Made by a program: the position numbers and the translations under genes. A stretch of 64,000 nt of DNA from an uncultured Sphingomonas sp. (GTDB lineage Bacteria; Pseudomonadota; Alphaproteobacteria; Sphingomonadales; Sphingomonadaceae), in NCBI GenBank assembly GCA_913776255.1, contig CAJYLV010000040.1:1-64000 (forward strand), read 5' to 3'. Numbering within the stretch: the first letter of the stretch is position 1; the number at the start of each line of letters is the position of its first letter. This document shows, one piece after another, positions 54,897 to 62,894 of this stretch. The notes beneath the pieces were generated by a model. That model saw only the letters and a list, made by a program, of their open reading frames with translations. It was not told where the DNA came from and did no database searches.

Positions 54897-54990
54897 CGTC
54901 ATTCCCGCGTAGGCGGGAATCCGGAACCTTTGACGTGGCGGTGCTTGCCGAGACCTGCGCGTCCGGATCCTCGCCTGCGCGGCAATGACG
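54897..54990. repeat. Palindromic repeat family F (cgtcattcccgcg type)
   Basis: cgtcattcccgcgtaggcgg at the left and cgcctgcgcggcaatgacg at the right are complementary arms, about 94 bp. It abuts the family B repeat and precedes the symporter gene. Confidence 0.65.
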
Positions 54991-55084
54991 GTGCGGGTTT
55001 ACTTCCGCACCCCCAAAGCCCCACTCCCCACCCGCAAATGCAAAGTTGCTGGCACAATCCCCCGCCTGCTCTCACCTCGGCAAC

Positions 55085-56356
55085 ATGCAGAAACCTTCCT
55101 TCACGGTGCAGGTGTTCGCCGGCATGGCGATCGGCGTCGCGCTCGGCTTCGTGGCACGCAGCGCACCCGATGGCGCGCTCGCCGAAACGCTGCGCCTTAC
55201 CGGCGAGAGCTTCGTCAAATTGCTCAAGGCGCTGGTCGTCCCGCTGGTCTTCACCGCCTTGGTCGCCTCCGTCGCGGCATTGCGCGACCTTGGCAATGCC
55301 GCGCGGCTCGTCGGCCAGACGCTCTTGTGGTTCGCGGTCACCGCGCTGATCGCGGTCGCGATCGGGCTGACGCTCGGCACGGTCCTGCAACCCGGCGTGC
55401 GCGCCGGGGTCGATGCCGCCAGCGCGGTCGCGCCCGGGACCACCGGTTCGTGGCTCGACTTCCTGCGCGGGTTGATCCCCGGCAATTTCCTCGGGCTGGA
55501 GGCGTCGACCAAGCTCGCCGACGGCGCCGCCACCACCGGCATCTCGTTCAACGTCCTGCAGCTGATCGTCGTCGCGATCGCGGTCGGCGCGGCGGCGGTG
55601 AAGGTCGGCGCGGCGGGCGAGGCGTTCCTGGCGGCCAATGCCTCGCTGCTGACGATCTTCCGCCAGTTGCTGCGCTGGGTGGTGCGGCTGACGCCGATCG
55701 GCACCGCCGGGCTGATCGGCACCGCGATCGTCCGCTACGGCTGGTCGTCGCTCGCTGCACTCGGCAGCTTCGCGGGCGCGGTCTATCTCGGGCTCGCGCT
55801 GGTGCTGTTCGGGGTCTATCCGGCACTGCTCGCCGCCAACCGCCTGTCGCCGCGCCGCTTCTTCGCGACCGCCTGGCCGGCGATCCAGCTCGGCTTCGTC
55901 TCGCGCTCGTCGATCGCCACGCTGCCGGTCACCGAGGACGTCGCCGAAAAGGCCGGCGTGCCGCGCGACTATGCCGCCTTCGCCGTCCCCTTCGCCGCGA
56001 CGACCAAGATGGACGGCTGCGCCGCGATCTACCCGGCGGTGTCGGCGCTGTTCGTCGCGCAATATTACGGCATCACGCTCCATGCGCCCGACTATGTGCT
56101 GATCGCGCTCGTGTCGGTGATCGGCTCGGCGGCGACCGCCGGGCTGACCGGCGCGCTGGTGATGCTGACGCTGACGCTCACCACGCTCGGCCTGCCATTG
56201 GAGGGCGCCGGCCTGCTGCTCGCGATCGATCCCATTCTCGACATGGGGCGCACCGCGGTGAACGTCGCGGGGCAGATCGTGGTCCCGTTGATCGTCGCCC
56301 AGCGCGAAAGGCTGCTCGTTCCCGCTCCCGGACACACCGCGACGCAACCGGCATGA
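55085..56356 (+). CDS. Dicarboxylate/amino acid:cation symporter (DAACS/SDF family)
   Basis: 423 residues with about eight membrane helices plus hairpins. Family features: FVKLLKALVVPLVFTALV, the substrate hairpins around SRSSIATLP and TKMDGCAAIYPAVSALFVAQYYG, and the tail ILDMGRTAVNVAGQ. Couples uptake of dicarboxylates or acidic amino acids to Na+ or H+. The ATG at 55085 was chosen. Downstream gene is separate. Confidence 0.92.
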   Translation: MQKPSFTVQVFAGMAIGVALGFVARSAPDGALAETLRLTGESFVKLLKALVVPLVFTALVASVAALRDLGNAARLVGQTLLWFAVTALIAVAIGLTLGTVLQPGVRAGVDAASAVAPGTTGSWLDFLRGLIPGNFLGLEASTKLADGAATTGISFNVLQLIVVAIAVGAAAVKVGAAGEAFLAANASLLTIFRQLLRWVVRLTPIGTAGLIGTAIVRYGWSSLAALGSFAGAVYLGLALVLFGVYPALLAANRLSPRRFFATAWPAIQLGFVSRSSIATLPVTEDVAEKAGVPRDYAAFAVPFAATTKMDGCAAIYPAVSALFVAQYYGITLHAPDYVLIALVSVIGSAATAGLTGALVMLTLTLTTLGLPLEGAGLLLAIDPILDMGRTAVNVAGQIVVPLIVAQRERLLVPAPGHTATQPA

Positions 56357-56408
56357 ACCCTTCCGTGTCTGCAACGTTCGTGCAGGCACTGGAAGGAGTA
56401 TGATCGAG

Positions 56409-56789
56409 ATGAAGAAGGCTCTGCTGACGGCGCTGGCGATCGCCACCGTCTCCGCCCCGATGGTCGCCGCTCCGGCGGCGGACGCCCAGCGTCGCGACCG
56501 GGATTATCAATGGCGTGGTGATCGCGACGACTGGGACGCCTCCAAGAACTACCGTCGCGGCAACTACCGCGAGCGTCGCCTGAGCCGCGAGGATCAGGTG
56601 TACCGCGGTCGCGACGGTCGCGCTTATTGTCGCCGCAACGACGGCACCACCGGTCTGGTGGTGGGCGGCGCCGGCGGCGCGCTGCTCGGCAATCTCGTCG
56701 GAGGCGGGCTGCTCGGCACGCTGGCCGGCGGTGGTGCGGGCGCGCTGCTCGGTCGCGAGATCGACCGCGGCAAGGTGCGCTGCCGCTGA
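56409..56789 (+). CDS. Exported glycine-zipper protein
   Basis: 126 residues with signal peptide (KKALLTALAIATVSAPMVAAPAADAQ). A basic, Arg/Tyr-rich middle (DRDYQWRGDRDDWDASKNYR) and a Gly-zipper C-terminus (LVVGGAGGALLGNLVGGGLL) able to span a membrane follow. Resembles outer-membrane small stress proteins with a glycine-zipper 2TM domain. ATG 56409 was preferred to 56400 for its AAGGAG spacing. Confidence 0.85.
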   Translation: MKKALLTALAIATVSAPMVAAPAADAQRRDRDYQWRGDRDDWDASKNYRRGNYRERRLSREDQVYRGRDGRAYCRRNDGTTGLVVGGAGGALLGNLVGGGLLGTLAGGGAGALLGREIDRGKVRCR

Positions 56790-56796
56790 GGCGGCC

Positions 56797-56838
56797 GGTC
56801 CGCGCCGGAGCGTATCACCGGCGCGGGCCATTCGTTTT
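56797..56838 (+). terminator. Rho-independent terminator after the glycine-zipper gene
   Basis: GGTCCGCGCCGG at 56797-56808 pairs with CCGGCGCGGGCC at 56818-56829, followed by attcgtttt. Confidence 0.8.
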
Positions 56839-56961
56839 AGAAGGTCGGGTCCGGCGCCCGCCCTCCGAATTTAACACGAATTTCTTGCTTTCGGTTCGCA
56901 CCGGCTTGCGAGGGGCTTGTCGATGCGCCTACACAACCGCCAGAGGTTGGGGAGAGGCGCC

Positions 56962-57411
56962 GTGACGCTCGACGAAGTGGAAGCCGCGGTCGGACGCACC
57001 AGCGTCTCGACGTGGATCACGGTGACGCAGGCGATGATCGACGCCTTTGCCGAGGCCACCGGCGATCGCCAGTTTATCCACATCGACCCCGTCCGCGCCG
57101 CCGCGACGCCGTTCGGCACCACGATCGCGCACGGCTTCCTCACCTTGTCGCTCCTGCCCCGGCTGATGGCCGAAACGCCCGACCTGCCGACGGTCAGCGG
57201 CGCGACGATGCACGTCAATTACGGCGGCAACCGCGTCCGCTTCCTCGCCCCGGTCCCGTCCGGCGCGCGCATCCGCGCGCGCTCGCGGCTGCTGTCGTTC
57301 GAACAGAAGCGCCCCGGCCAATGTCAATCGACTTCCGAGATCACGATCGAGATCGAAGGGCAGGAAAAGCCCGCGATGCTCGCCGAATGGATCACCCAGG
57401 TCTTCGTCTAG
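56962..57411 (+). CDS. MaoC-like enoyl-CoA hydratase
   Basis: 149 residues with hot-dog fold. The hydratase motif shows [20 protein letters not shown] then [15 protein letters not shown] with the active-site Asp and His. Homologs are (R)-specific enoyl-CoA hydratases feeding PHA synthesis or beta-oxidation. GTG at 56962 after GGGGAGAG was preferred over an upstream ATG. The thiolase gene follows closely. Confidence 0.88.
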   Translation: MTLDEVEAAVGRTSVSTWITVTQAMIDAFAEATGDRQFIHIDPVRAAATPFGTTIAHGFLTLSLLPRLMAETPDLPTVSGATMHVNYGGNRVRFLAPVPSGARIRARSRLLSFEQKRPGQCQSTSEITIEIEGQEKPAMLAEWITQVFV

Positions 57412-57434
57412 GCTGCACCGAAAGGCTTCGTTTC

Positions 57435-58613
57435 ATGCGCTCCGCCGTTATCGTCTCCACCGCCCGCACCCCGATCGGCCGCGCCTATCGCGGCGCGTTC
57501 AACAACCTGCCCTCCCCGACGCTCGCCAGCCACGCGATCAAGGCCGCGGTCGAGCGTGCCGGCATCGATGGTGCCGAGGTCGACGACGTCGTGCTCGGCG
57601 CCGCGCTGCAACAGGGGCATCAGTCGCCAAACATCGCGCGCACCAGCCTGTTGCGCGCCGGGTTGCCGACCAGCGTGTCCGGCATGTCGCTCGACCGGCA
57701 ATGCGCCTCCGGGCTGATGGCGATCGCCACCGCCGCCAAGCAGATCGTGCATGACGGGATGCAGATCGCGATCGGCGGCGGGGTCGAGAGCATCAGCCTG
57801 GTGCAGACCCCCGAGATGCGCGTCGCGCCCGATCCCGAGCTGCTGGCGATGCATAAGGACATCTACATGCCGATGCTCCAGACCGCCGAGATCGTCGCCA
57901 AGCGCTACGGCATCTCGCGCGATGCGCAGGACGAATACGGCTATCGCTCGCAAATGCGCACCGCCGAGGCGCAGGCCGCGGGGCGCTTCGATGCCGAGAT
58001 CGTCCCGGTTACCGCCACCAAGGCGAACGTCGACAAGGAGACGAAGCACGTCTCGCACGAGCAGGTCACACTGACCAAGGACGAGGGCAATCGCGCCGAT
58101 ACCACGCTGGAGGGATTGCGCGGGCTGAAGCCGGTGCTCGGGCCGGACCTCAACATCACCGCCGGCAACGCCTCGCAGCTGTCGGACGGCGCCTCGGCCA
58201 GCGTGCTGATGGAGGAGAAACTCGCCGAGCAGCGCGGGCTTACCCCGCTCGGCCGCTATGTCGGCATGGCGGTGGCGGGCACCGCACCCGACGAGATGGG
58301 CATCGGCCCGGTCTTGGCGATCCCCAAGCTGCTCGAGCGCAACGGCCTGACGATGGACGACATCGGCTTGTGGGAGCTGAACGAGGCGTTCGCGGTGCAG
58401 GTGCTCTATTGCCGCGACAAGCTCGGCATTCCCGACGAACTGCTCAACGTCAACGGCGGCGCGATTTCGATCGGCCACCCGTACGGCATGTCGGGCGCGC
58501 GGATGGTCGGCCATGCGCTGATCGAGGGCAAGCGCCGCGGCGCCAGGCATGTCGTCGTCACGATGTGCGTCGGCGGCGGCATGGGCGCGGCCGGGCTGTT
58601 CGAGGTGCTGTGA
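57435..58613 (+). CDS. Acetyl-CoA acyltransferase (thiolase)
   Basis: 392 residues. Nucleophilic Cys90 in SLDRQCASG, catalytic His in [17 protein letters not shown] and Cys in MCVGGGMG, with ELNEAFAVQ before. Catalyses thiolytic cleavage or condensation of acyl-CoA. With the MaoC gene it points to fatty acid or PHA metabolism, consistent with the PHA depolymerase gene downstream. The chain-length preference is not deducible. Confidence 0.95.
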   Translation: MRSAVIVSTARTPIGRAYRGAFNNLPSPTLASHAIKAAVERAGIDGAEVDDVVLGAALQQGHQSPNIARTSLLRAGLPTSVSGMSLDRQCASGLMAIATAAKQIVHDGMQIAIGGGVESISLVQTPEMRVAPDPELLAMHKDIYMPMLQTAEIVAKRYGISRDAQDEYGYRSQMRTAEAQAAGRFDAEIVPVTATKANVDKETKHVSHEQVTLTKDEGNRADTTLEGLRGLKPVLGPDLNITAGNASQLSDGASASVLMEEKLAEQRGLTPLGRYVGMAVAGTAPDEMGIGPVLAIPKLLERNGLTMDDIGLWELNEAFAVQVLYCRDKLGIPDELLNVNGGAISIGHPYGMSGARMVGHALIEGKRRGARHVVVTMCVGGGMGAAGLFEVL

Positions 58614-58615
58614 CG

Positions 58616-58650
58616 TTGAAAATAGCACGACCTGTGCTATGTGAATCGTG
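58616..58650 (+). promoter_or_regulatory. Promoter-like sequence with inverted repeat after the thiolase
   Basis: TTGAAA at 58616-58621 and TATGTG at 58638-58643 are spaced 16 bases like a sigma-70 promoter. Between them ATAGCAC-gacct-GTGCTAT (58622-58640) is a perfect 7-bp inverted repeat. It starts 3 bases after the thiolase stop. Confidence 0.35.
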
Positions 58651-58676
58651 TCGGTAACGTCATTCCGACTCCTGAT

Positions 58677-58706
58677 GAGCCCCGGTCGTGCCAGCGGTCG
58701 GGGCTC
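58677..58706. terminator. Hairpin between thiolase and the small membrane gene
   Basis: GAGCCCCG at 58677-58684 pairs with CGGGGCTC at 58699-58706, followed by aattggttt. Can serve the thiolase on the + strand and the 30-residue gene on the - strand. Confidence 0.65.
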
Positions 58707-58750
58707 AATTGGTTTGGGGCCCGGCTGCCAGACCGCGCCCCGCCCCCGTG

Positions 58751-58843
58751 TTAGTGCTTCCGGGCCATCTCGATCACCTTCAACACCAAGGTGGTGAAGG
58801 CGAACATCGTGCCAAGAAACAGGCACAAGCCGGCATACGTCAT
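58751..58843 (-). CDS. 30-residue membrane protein
   Basis: Encodes MTYAGLCLFLGTMFAFTTLV then LKVIEMARKH, one hydrophobic helix with a basic tail. GGAGCACGGAA precedes the ATG at 58843. Too short for usual gene callers. No known family assigned by eye. On the opposite strand to both neighbours. Confidence 0.55.
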   Translation of the reverse strand: MTYAGLCLFLGTMFAFTTLVLKVIEMARKH

Positions 58844-58965
58844 TTCCGTGCTCCTGATCCGGCGGCGGGATTGCCGCCGCCGCGGTTCATGACGGCGGCG
58901 CAACGACCGCGCAACCAACGCCCCCGCCTCTCGTTCTCCCGTCGAACCCGAGCAGGAGATGCGAT

Positions 58966-59469
58966 ATGGCCGACGCCAACACCGATCCGAAGAAGCTGAA
59001 GCAGGATCTCTGGGCCAAGATGGCCGACAGCCCGTTCGTGATGGTCGGTCCGGCTGATGGCCATGCGCATTACGAGCCGCTGACCGCGCAGCTCGACGAG
59101 GATCAGGTCGACACTTTGTTCTTCTTCATCGGCAAGACCAATCGGCTCGCCGACGGTGGGCGCGTGATGGCGCAGTACGTCTCGAAAGGGCACGACTTCT
59201 TCGCCTGCCTCGACGGCACCGCGCGGATCGACAACGATCAGGCCCAGATCGACAAGCTCTGGAATAAGCAGGCCGAGGCGTGGTTCCCGGAGGGCCGCAA
59301 CGACCCCAATCTCGCGCTGCTGCGCGTCGACATCGATTCCGCGGAGCTGTGGGAGACCGACATGTCGTTGTCGGGCCGGGTGAAGATGCTGTTCGGCGGC
59401 ACGATCAAGGCCGGCGAGGAAGGCAGCCACGCCAAGGTCGAGACGACCGCCGAAAACAGCCCCGCCTGA
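58966..59469 (+). CDS. PPOX-fold general stress protein
   Basis: 167 residues, pyridoxamine-5'-phosphate-oxidase-like split-barrel. DLWAKMADSPFVMVGPADGH, then DTLFFFIGKTNRLADGG, and AWFPEGRNDPNLALLRVDIDSAELWE resemble the general stress protein 26 branch. Family members bind FMN or F420 and are induced by stress. ATG 58966 after AGGAGA. Confidence 0.88.
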   Translation: MADANTDPKKLKQDLWAKMADSPFVMVGPADGHAHYEPLTAQLDEDQVDTLFFFIGKTNRLADGGRVMAQYVSKGHDFFACLDGTARIDNDQAQIDKLWNKQAEAWFPEGRNDPNLALLRVDIDSAELWETDMSLSGRVKMLFGGTIKAGEEGSHAKVETTAENSPA

Positions 59470-59471
59470 CC

Positions 59472-59603
59472 CGTCGCCCCTGCGCAGGCAGGGGCCCATG
59501 TCTGTGGCGTGTCGGGAAACGTGTGCCACATGGCCCGAAGCACATGTGTCAGACCGAGCCAAAGAACGAAGCAGCCATGGATCCCTGCCTTCGCAGGGAT
59601 GAC
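59472..59603. repeat. Palindromic repeat family B, copy 4
   Basis: Ends cgtcgcccctgcgcaggcag and ccctgccttcgcagggatgac, starting right after the PPOX stop. Copies 1 and 3 share the length. Confidence 0.75.
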
Positions 59604-59646
59604 ACATTCCGGGCCGGTCGCCACGCAGCGACCGGCCCGTTTCATG

Positions 59647-60894
59647 TCAGCTATTCGCCGCGATCCATTCCTCGACCACGGGCGCGATGCGGTTGCGCCA
59701 CTTCGAGCCGTTGAAGATGCCGTAATGGCCGACCCCCTCGGCCATGTAATAGCGCTTCTTGTCCGCCGGCAGCGCGGTGGCGATCGTCAGCGCCGCCTTG
59801 GTCTGCCCCAGCCCGCTGATATCGTCGCGCTCGCCCTCGATCGCCAGCAACCCGACGTCGGTGATCGCGCCGGTATCGACGCGCCGACCGCGGTGCAGCA
59901 TCTCGCCCTTGGGCAGGCTGTGCGACTGGAAGACGGTGTCGATCGTCTGGAGGTAGAACTCCGCGGTCATGTCGCAGACCGAGCGATATTCGTCGTAGAA
60001 GCGCTTGGTCGCCTCGGCGCTGTCGTCGTCGCCGGTGACCAGATGCTTGAACAGCTCGTAATGGCTCATCATGTGGTTGCCGAGGTTCATGGTCATGAAC
60101 CCGGACAGTTGCAGGAAGCCCGGATAGACCTTCCGCCCCGCGCCCGGGTACAGCATCGGCACCGTCGCGATGACATTCTGTTCGAACCACGCGAACGGCC
60201 GCTCGGTTGCCAGCGTGTTGACCGCCGTCGGCGCCTCGCGAGTGTCGATCGGCCCACCCATCATCGTCAGCGTGCGCGGGCGGCACGGGTTGCGGTCGGC
60301 GCTCATCAGCGCGGTCGCGGCGAGGCACGGCACCGACGGCTGGCACACCGCCAGCATGTGCGCGCCGTGCGGCCCGTCCGCCGCGCCGTCCTGATCCGCG
60401 CCGATCGCTTCAAGGAAGGCGATCAGATAATCGATATAATCGTCGAGATCGAAATGCCCGTCGCGCGTCGGCACCAGCTTCGCGTCGCGCCAGTCGGTGA
60501 TGTAGACGTCGGCGACCGGCAGCATCCGCTCGACCGTGCCGCGCAGCAGCGTCGCGAAATGCCCCGACATCGGCGCGGCGATCAGCAGCCGCGGCCCGCC
60601 CTCGACGCCTTCGCGGCGAAAGTGCTTGAGCTGCCCGAACGGCCGTTGCAGCACGATCTCTTCGGTCACCGCGACCTCGCGCCCGTCGACGGTCGTCGTC
60701 GCGAATCCGAACGCCGGCTTGCCGCGCGACGCCGAAGCGTGCGCGAACACCTCCAGCGCCGACGCCATCACCGGCCCGCCGCCGAGATAGGCGAAGGGAT
60801 TGAACGGGTTGTTCAGCCAGTTGGCGCCGACCGTCGCCATCGCGCTGGCCGAGGCGAGCCACGACCGCTGGAGTTCATAGGCGTCGTACAACAT
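59647..60894 (-). CDS. phaZ: Intracellular polyhydroxyalkanoate depolymerase
   Basis: 415 residues, the intracellular PhaZ family. GAHMLAVCQPSVPCLAAT holds the catalytic Cys184, and MAEGVGHYGIFNGSKWRNRI near the C-terminus the His. The Asp lies in between. Opening MLYDAYELQRSWLASASAMA is typical. It degrades stored PHB/PHA granules to hydroxyacyl-CoA, linking with the MaoC and thiolase genes. Divergent from the ABC transporter gene. Confidence 0.93.
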   Translation of the reverse strand: MLYDAYELQRSWLASASAMATVGANWLNNPFNPFAYLGGGPVMASALEVFAHASASRGKPAFGFATTTVDGREVAVTEEIVLQRPFGQLKHFRREGVEGGPRLLIAAPMSGHFATLLRGTVERMLPVADVYITDWRDAKLVPTRDGHFDLDDYIDYLIAFLEAIGADQDGAADGPHGAHMLAVCQPSVPCLAATALMSADRNPCRPRTLTMMGGPIDTREAPTAVNTLATERPFAWFEQNVIATVPMLYPGAGRKVYPGFLQLSGFMTMNLGNHMMSHYELFKHLVTGDDDSAEATKRFYDEYRSVCDMTAEFYLQTIDTVFQSHSLPKGEMLHRGRRVDTGAITDVGLLAIEGERDDISGLGQTKAALTIATALPADKKRYYMAEGVGHYGIFNGSKWRNRIAPVVEEWIAANS

Positions 60895-60956
60895 TCGCGT
60901 CTTCCTTCCCCGGCCCCGCCGGTGCGGCGCCTATAGCAACTTCGTCCGTCGCAACG

Positions 60957-60977
60957 CGACTGCAACGATTGCAGTCG
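60957..60977. promoter_or_regulatory. Perfect inverted repeat between phaZ and the ABC transporter
   Basis: CGACTGCAA-cga-TTGCAGTCG, two perfect 9-bp arms, 63 bases upstream of the phaZ start and 74 bases upstream of the transporter start. The size and divergent context suggest an operator, and it may also fold as a hairpin. The regulator is unknown. Confidence 0.4.
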
Positions 60978-61051
60978 AATTCCGGGCCCCACCCCTGCTA
61001 AACCCCTCACGACACGTTGAGCGGGCCGGCACGCGCTGCTAGGCCGCGCGC

Positions 61052-62827
61052 ATGGCCAGCGCTTCCGACGTCGCTCCTTCCCGCCGCCTCGGCAATCTGG
61101 CGATGGTCTTCCGGCACGCCCGCAAATACCCGCTCCAGATTACCGCGGCGTTTAGCGCGCTGGCGGTCACCTCCGGCGCGACGATCGCGATCCCGTACAG
61201 CTTCAAACGCGTGATCGATCGCGGTTTTGCGGGCAACGGCGCGTCCGCCGAGTCCGTTGCGTCGTCGTTCCATTATATGCTGATGATCGTCGTCGTGCTC
61301 GCGCTCGGCACCGCGGTGCGCTTCTATTTCGTCGCCTGGCTGGGCGAGCGTGTCGTCGCCGATATCCGCACCGAGGTGCAGCGGCACCTGATGACGCTCA
61401 GCCCGTCCTTCTACGAAACTAACCGCCCGTCCGAGATCGCCTCGCGGCTCACCGCCGACACCGGGCAGATCGAGACGGTGGTCGGCAGCACGGTGTCGAT
61501 CGCGCTGCGCAACTCGTTCACCGCGATCGGCGGGCTGATCTACCTGTTCGCGATCTCGCCCAAGCTGGCGACGATGCTGCTGGCGGGCATTCCGCTTATC
61601 ATCGCGCCGATCGCGCTCCTAGGCCGCCGCGTCCGCAACCTGTCGCGCACCTCGCAGGACCGGATCGCCGATGTCGGATCGATCGTCGTCGAGACGCTGG
61701 GTGCGATGAAGATCGTCCAGGCGTTCGGGCAGGAGGCACGCGAAAGCGCGCGCTTCACCGACGCGGTCGAGGCGACGATGGCCGCGGCGCGCAAGCGGGT
61801 GGCGCTGCGCGCGATCATGACCGCGATCGTCATCGGGCTGATCTTCGGTGCGATCACCCTGGTACTGTGGGAAGGCGCGGACGACGTCGCCGCCGGGCGG
61901 CTGTCGGGCGGCGCGATCGCCGCCTTCGTGCTGACCGGCGGGATCGTCGCGGGCGCATTCGGCGCGCTCACCGAAGTCTATGGTGACCTGCTGCGCGGTG
62001 CCGGCGCGGCAGGGCGGTTGAGCGAATTGCTCGCCGAGCGCCCCGAGATCGCCCCGCCCGCGCATCCGGTTGCGCTCCCGCAGCCGCCGCAGGGCCGGGT
62101 CGCGTTCCGCCACGTCGAGTTCCGCTATCCCAGCCGCCCCGATGTCGCCGCGCTCCACGATTTCACGCTGGAGGTCGCGCCCGGCGAGACGCTGGCGGTG
62201 GTCGGCCCGTCCGGCGCCGGCAAGTCGACGCTGTTCCAGTTGCTCCAGCATTTCTACCAGCCGGCGCGCGGCGAGGTGCTGGTCGATGGCGTCGACCTGA
62301 CCCGTGCCGACCCCGCCGCGGTCCGCGCGCGGATCGCGATGGTGCCGCAGGAGACGGTGATCTTCGGCACCAGCGCGCGCGACAATCTCCGCTATGGCCG
62401 CTGGGACGCCGATGACGCGCAGGTCTGGGCAGCGGCGGAGGCGGCCAATGCCGCCGACTTCCTGCGCGCGCTCCCCGACGGGCTCGACACGTTCCTCGGC
62501 GAGGGCGGCGCACGGCTGTCGGGCGGGCAGCGCCAGCGCGTCGCGATCGCGCGCGCGCTGCTGCGCGACGCGCCGATCCTGTTGCTCGACGAGGCGACCA
62601 GCGCGCTCGACGCCGAAAGCGAGCGGCTGGTGCAGGACGCGCTCGAACGGCTGATGGCGTCGCGCACCACGATCGTCATCGCGCATCGCCTCGCCACCGT
62701 GCGCGCGGCGTCGCGGATCGTCGTCATGGACGGCGGCCGGATCGTCGAGGAGGGCAGCCACGCCGCGTTGATCGGTGCGGGCGGGCTCTACGCGCGGCTC
62801 GCCAGCCTGCAATTCCACGACGCTTGA
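61052..62827 (+). CDS. ABC exporter (fused membrane and ATPase domains)
   Basis: 591 residues. Six membrane helices in the first 320, then the ATPase with Walker A GPSGAGKST near 385, ABC signature LSGGQRQRVAIARALL, Walker B ILLLDEATSALD and switch His AHRLATVR. This is the MsbA/multidrug half-transporter type, working as a homodimer. Substrate unknown, lipid or drug export likely. ATG at 61052. Confidence 0.92.
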   Translation: MASASDVAPSRRLGNLAMVFRHARKYPLQITAAFSALAVTSGATIAIPYSFKRVIDRGFAGNGASAESVASSFHYMLMIVVVLALGTAVRFYFVAWLGERVVADIRTEVQRHLMTLSPSFYETNRPSEIASRLTADTGQIETVVGSTVSIALRNSFTAIGGLIYLFAISPKLATMLLAGIPLIIAPIALLGRRVRNLSRTSQDRIADVGSIVVETLGAMKIVQAFGQEARESARFTDAVEATMAAARKRVALRAIMTAIVIGLIFGAITLVLWEGADDVAAGRLSGGAIAAFVLTGGIVAGAFGALTEVYGDLLRGAGAAGRLSELLAERPEIAPPAHPVALPQPPQGRVAFRHVEFRYPSRPDVAALHDFTLEVAPGETLAVVGPSGAGKSTLFQLLQHFYQPARGEVLVDGVDLTRADPAAVRARIAMVPQETVIFGTSARDNLRYGRWDADDAQVWAAAEAANAADFLRALPDGLDTFLGEGGARLSGGQRQRVAIARALLRDAPILLLDEATSALDAESERLVQDALERLMASRTTIVIAHRLATVRAASRIVVMDGGRIVEEGSHAALIGAGGLYARLASLQFHDA

Positions 62828-62894
62828 TCCCGGCCGCTTGACCACCGCCCGTCTTCTCCTAGTCTGGGCGGGGGAAGAGGTACGGGGGCGACGG

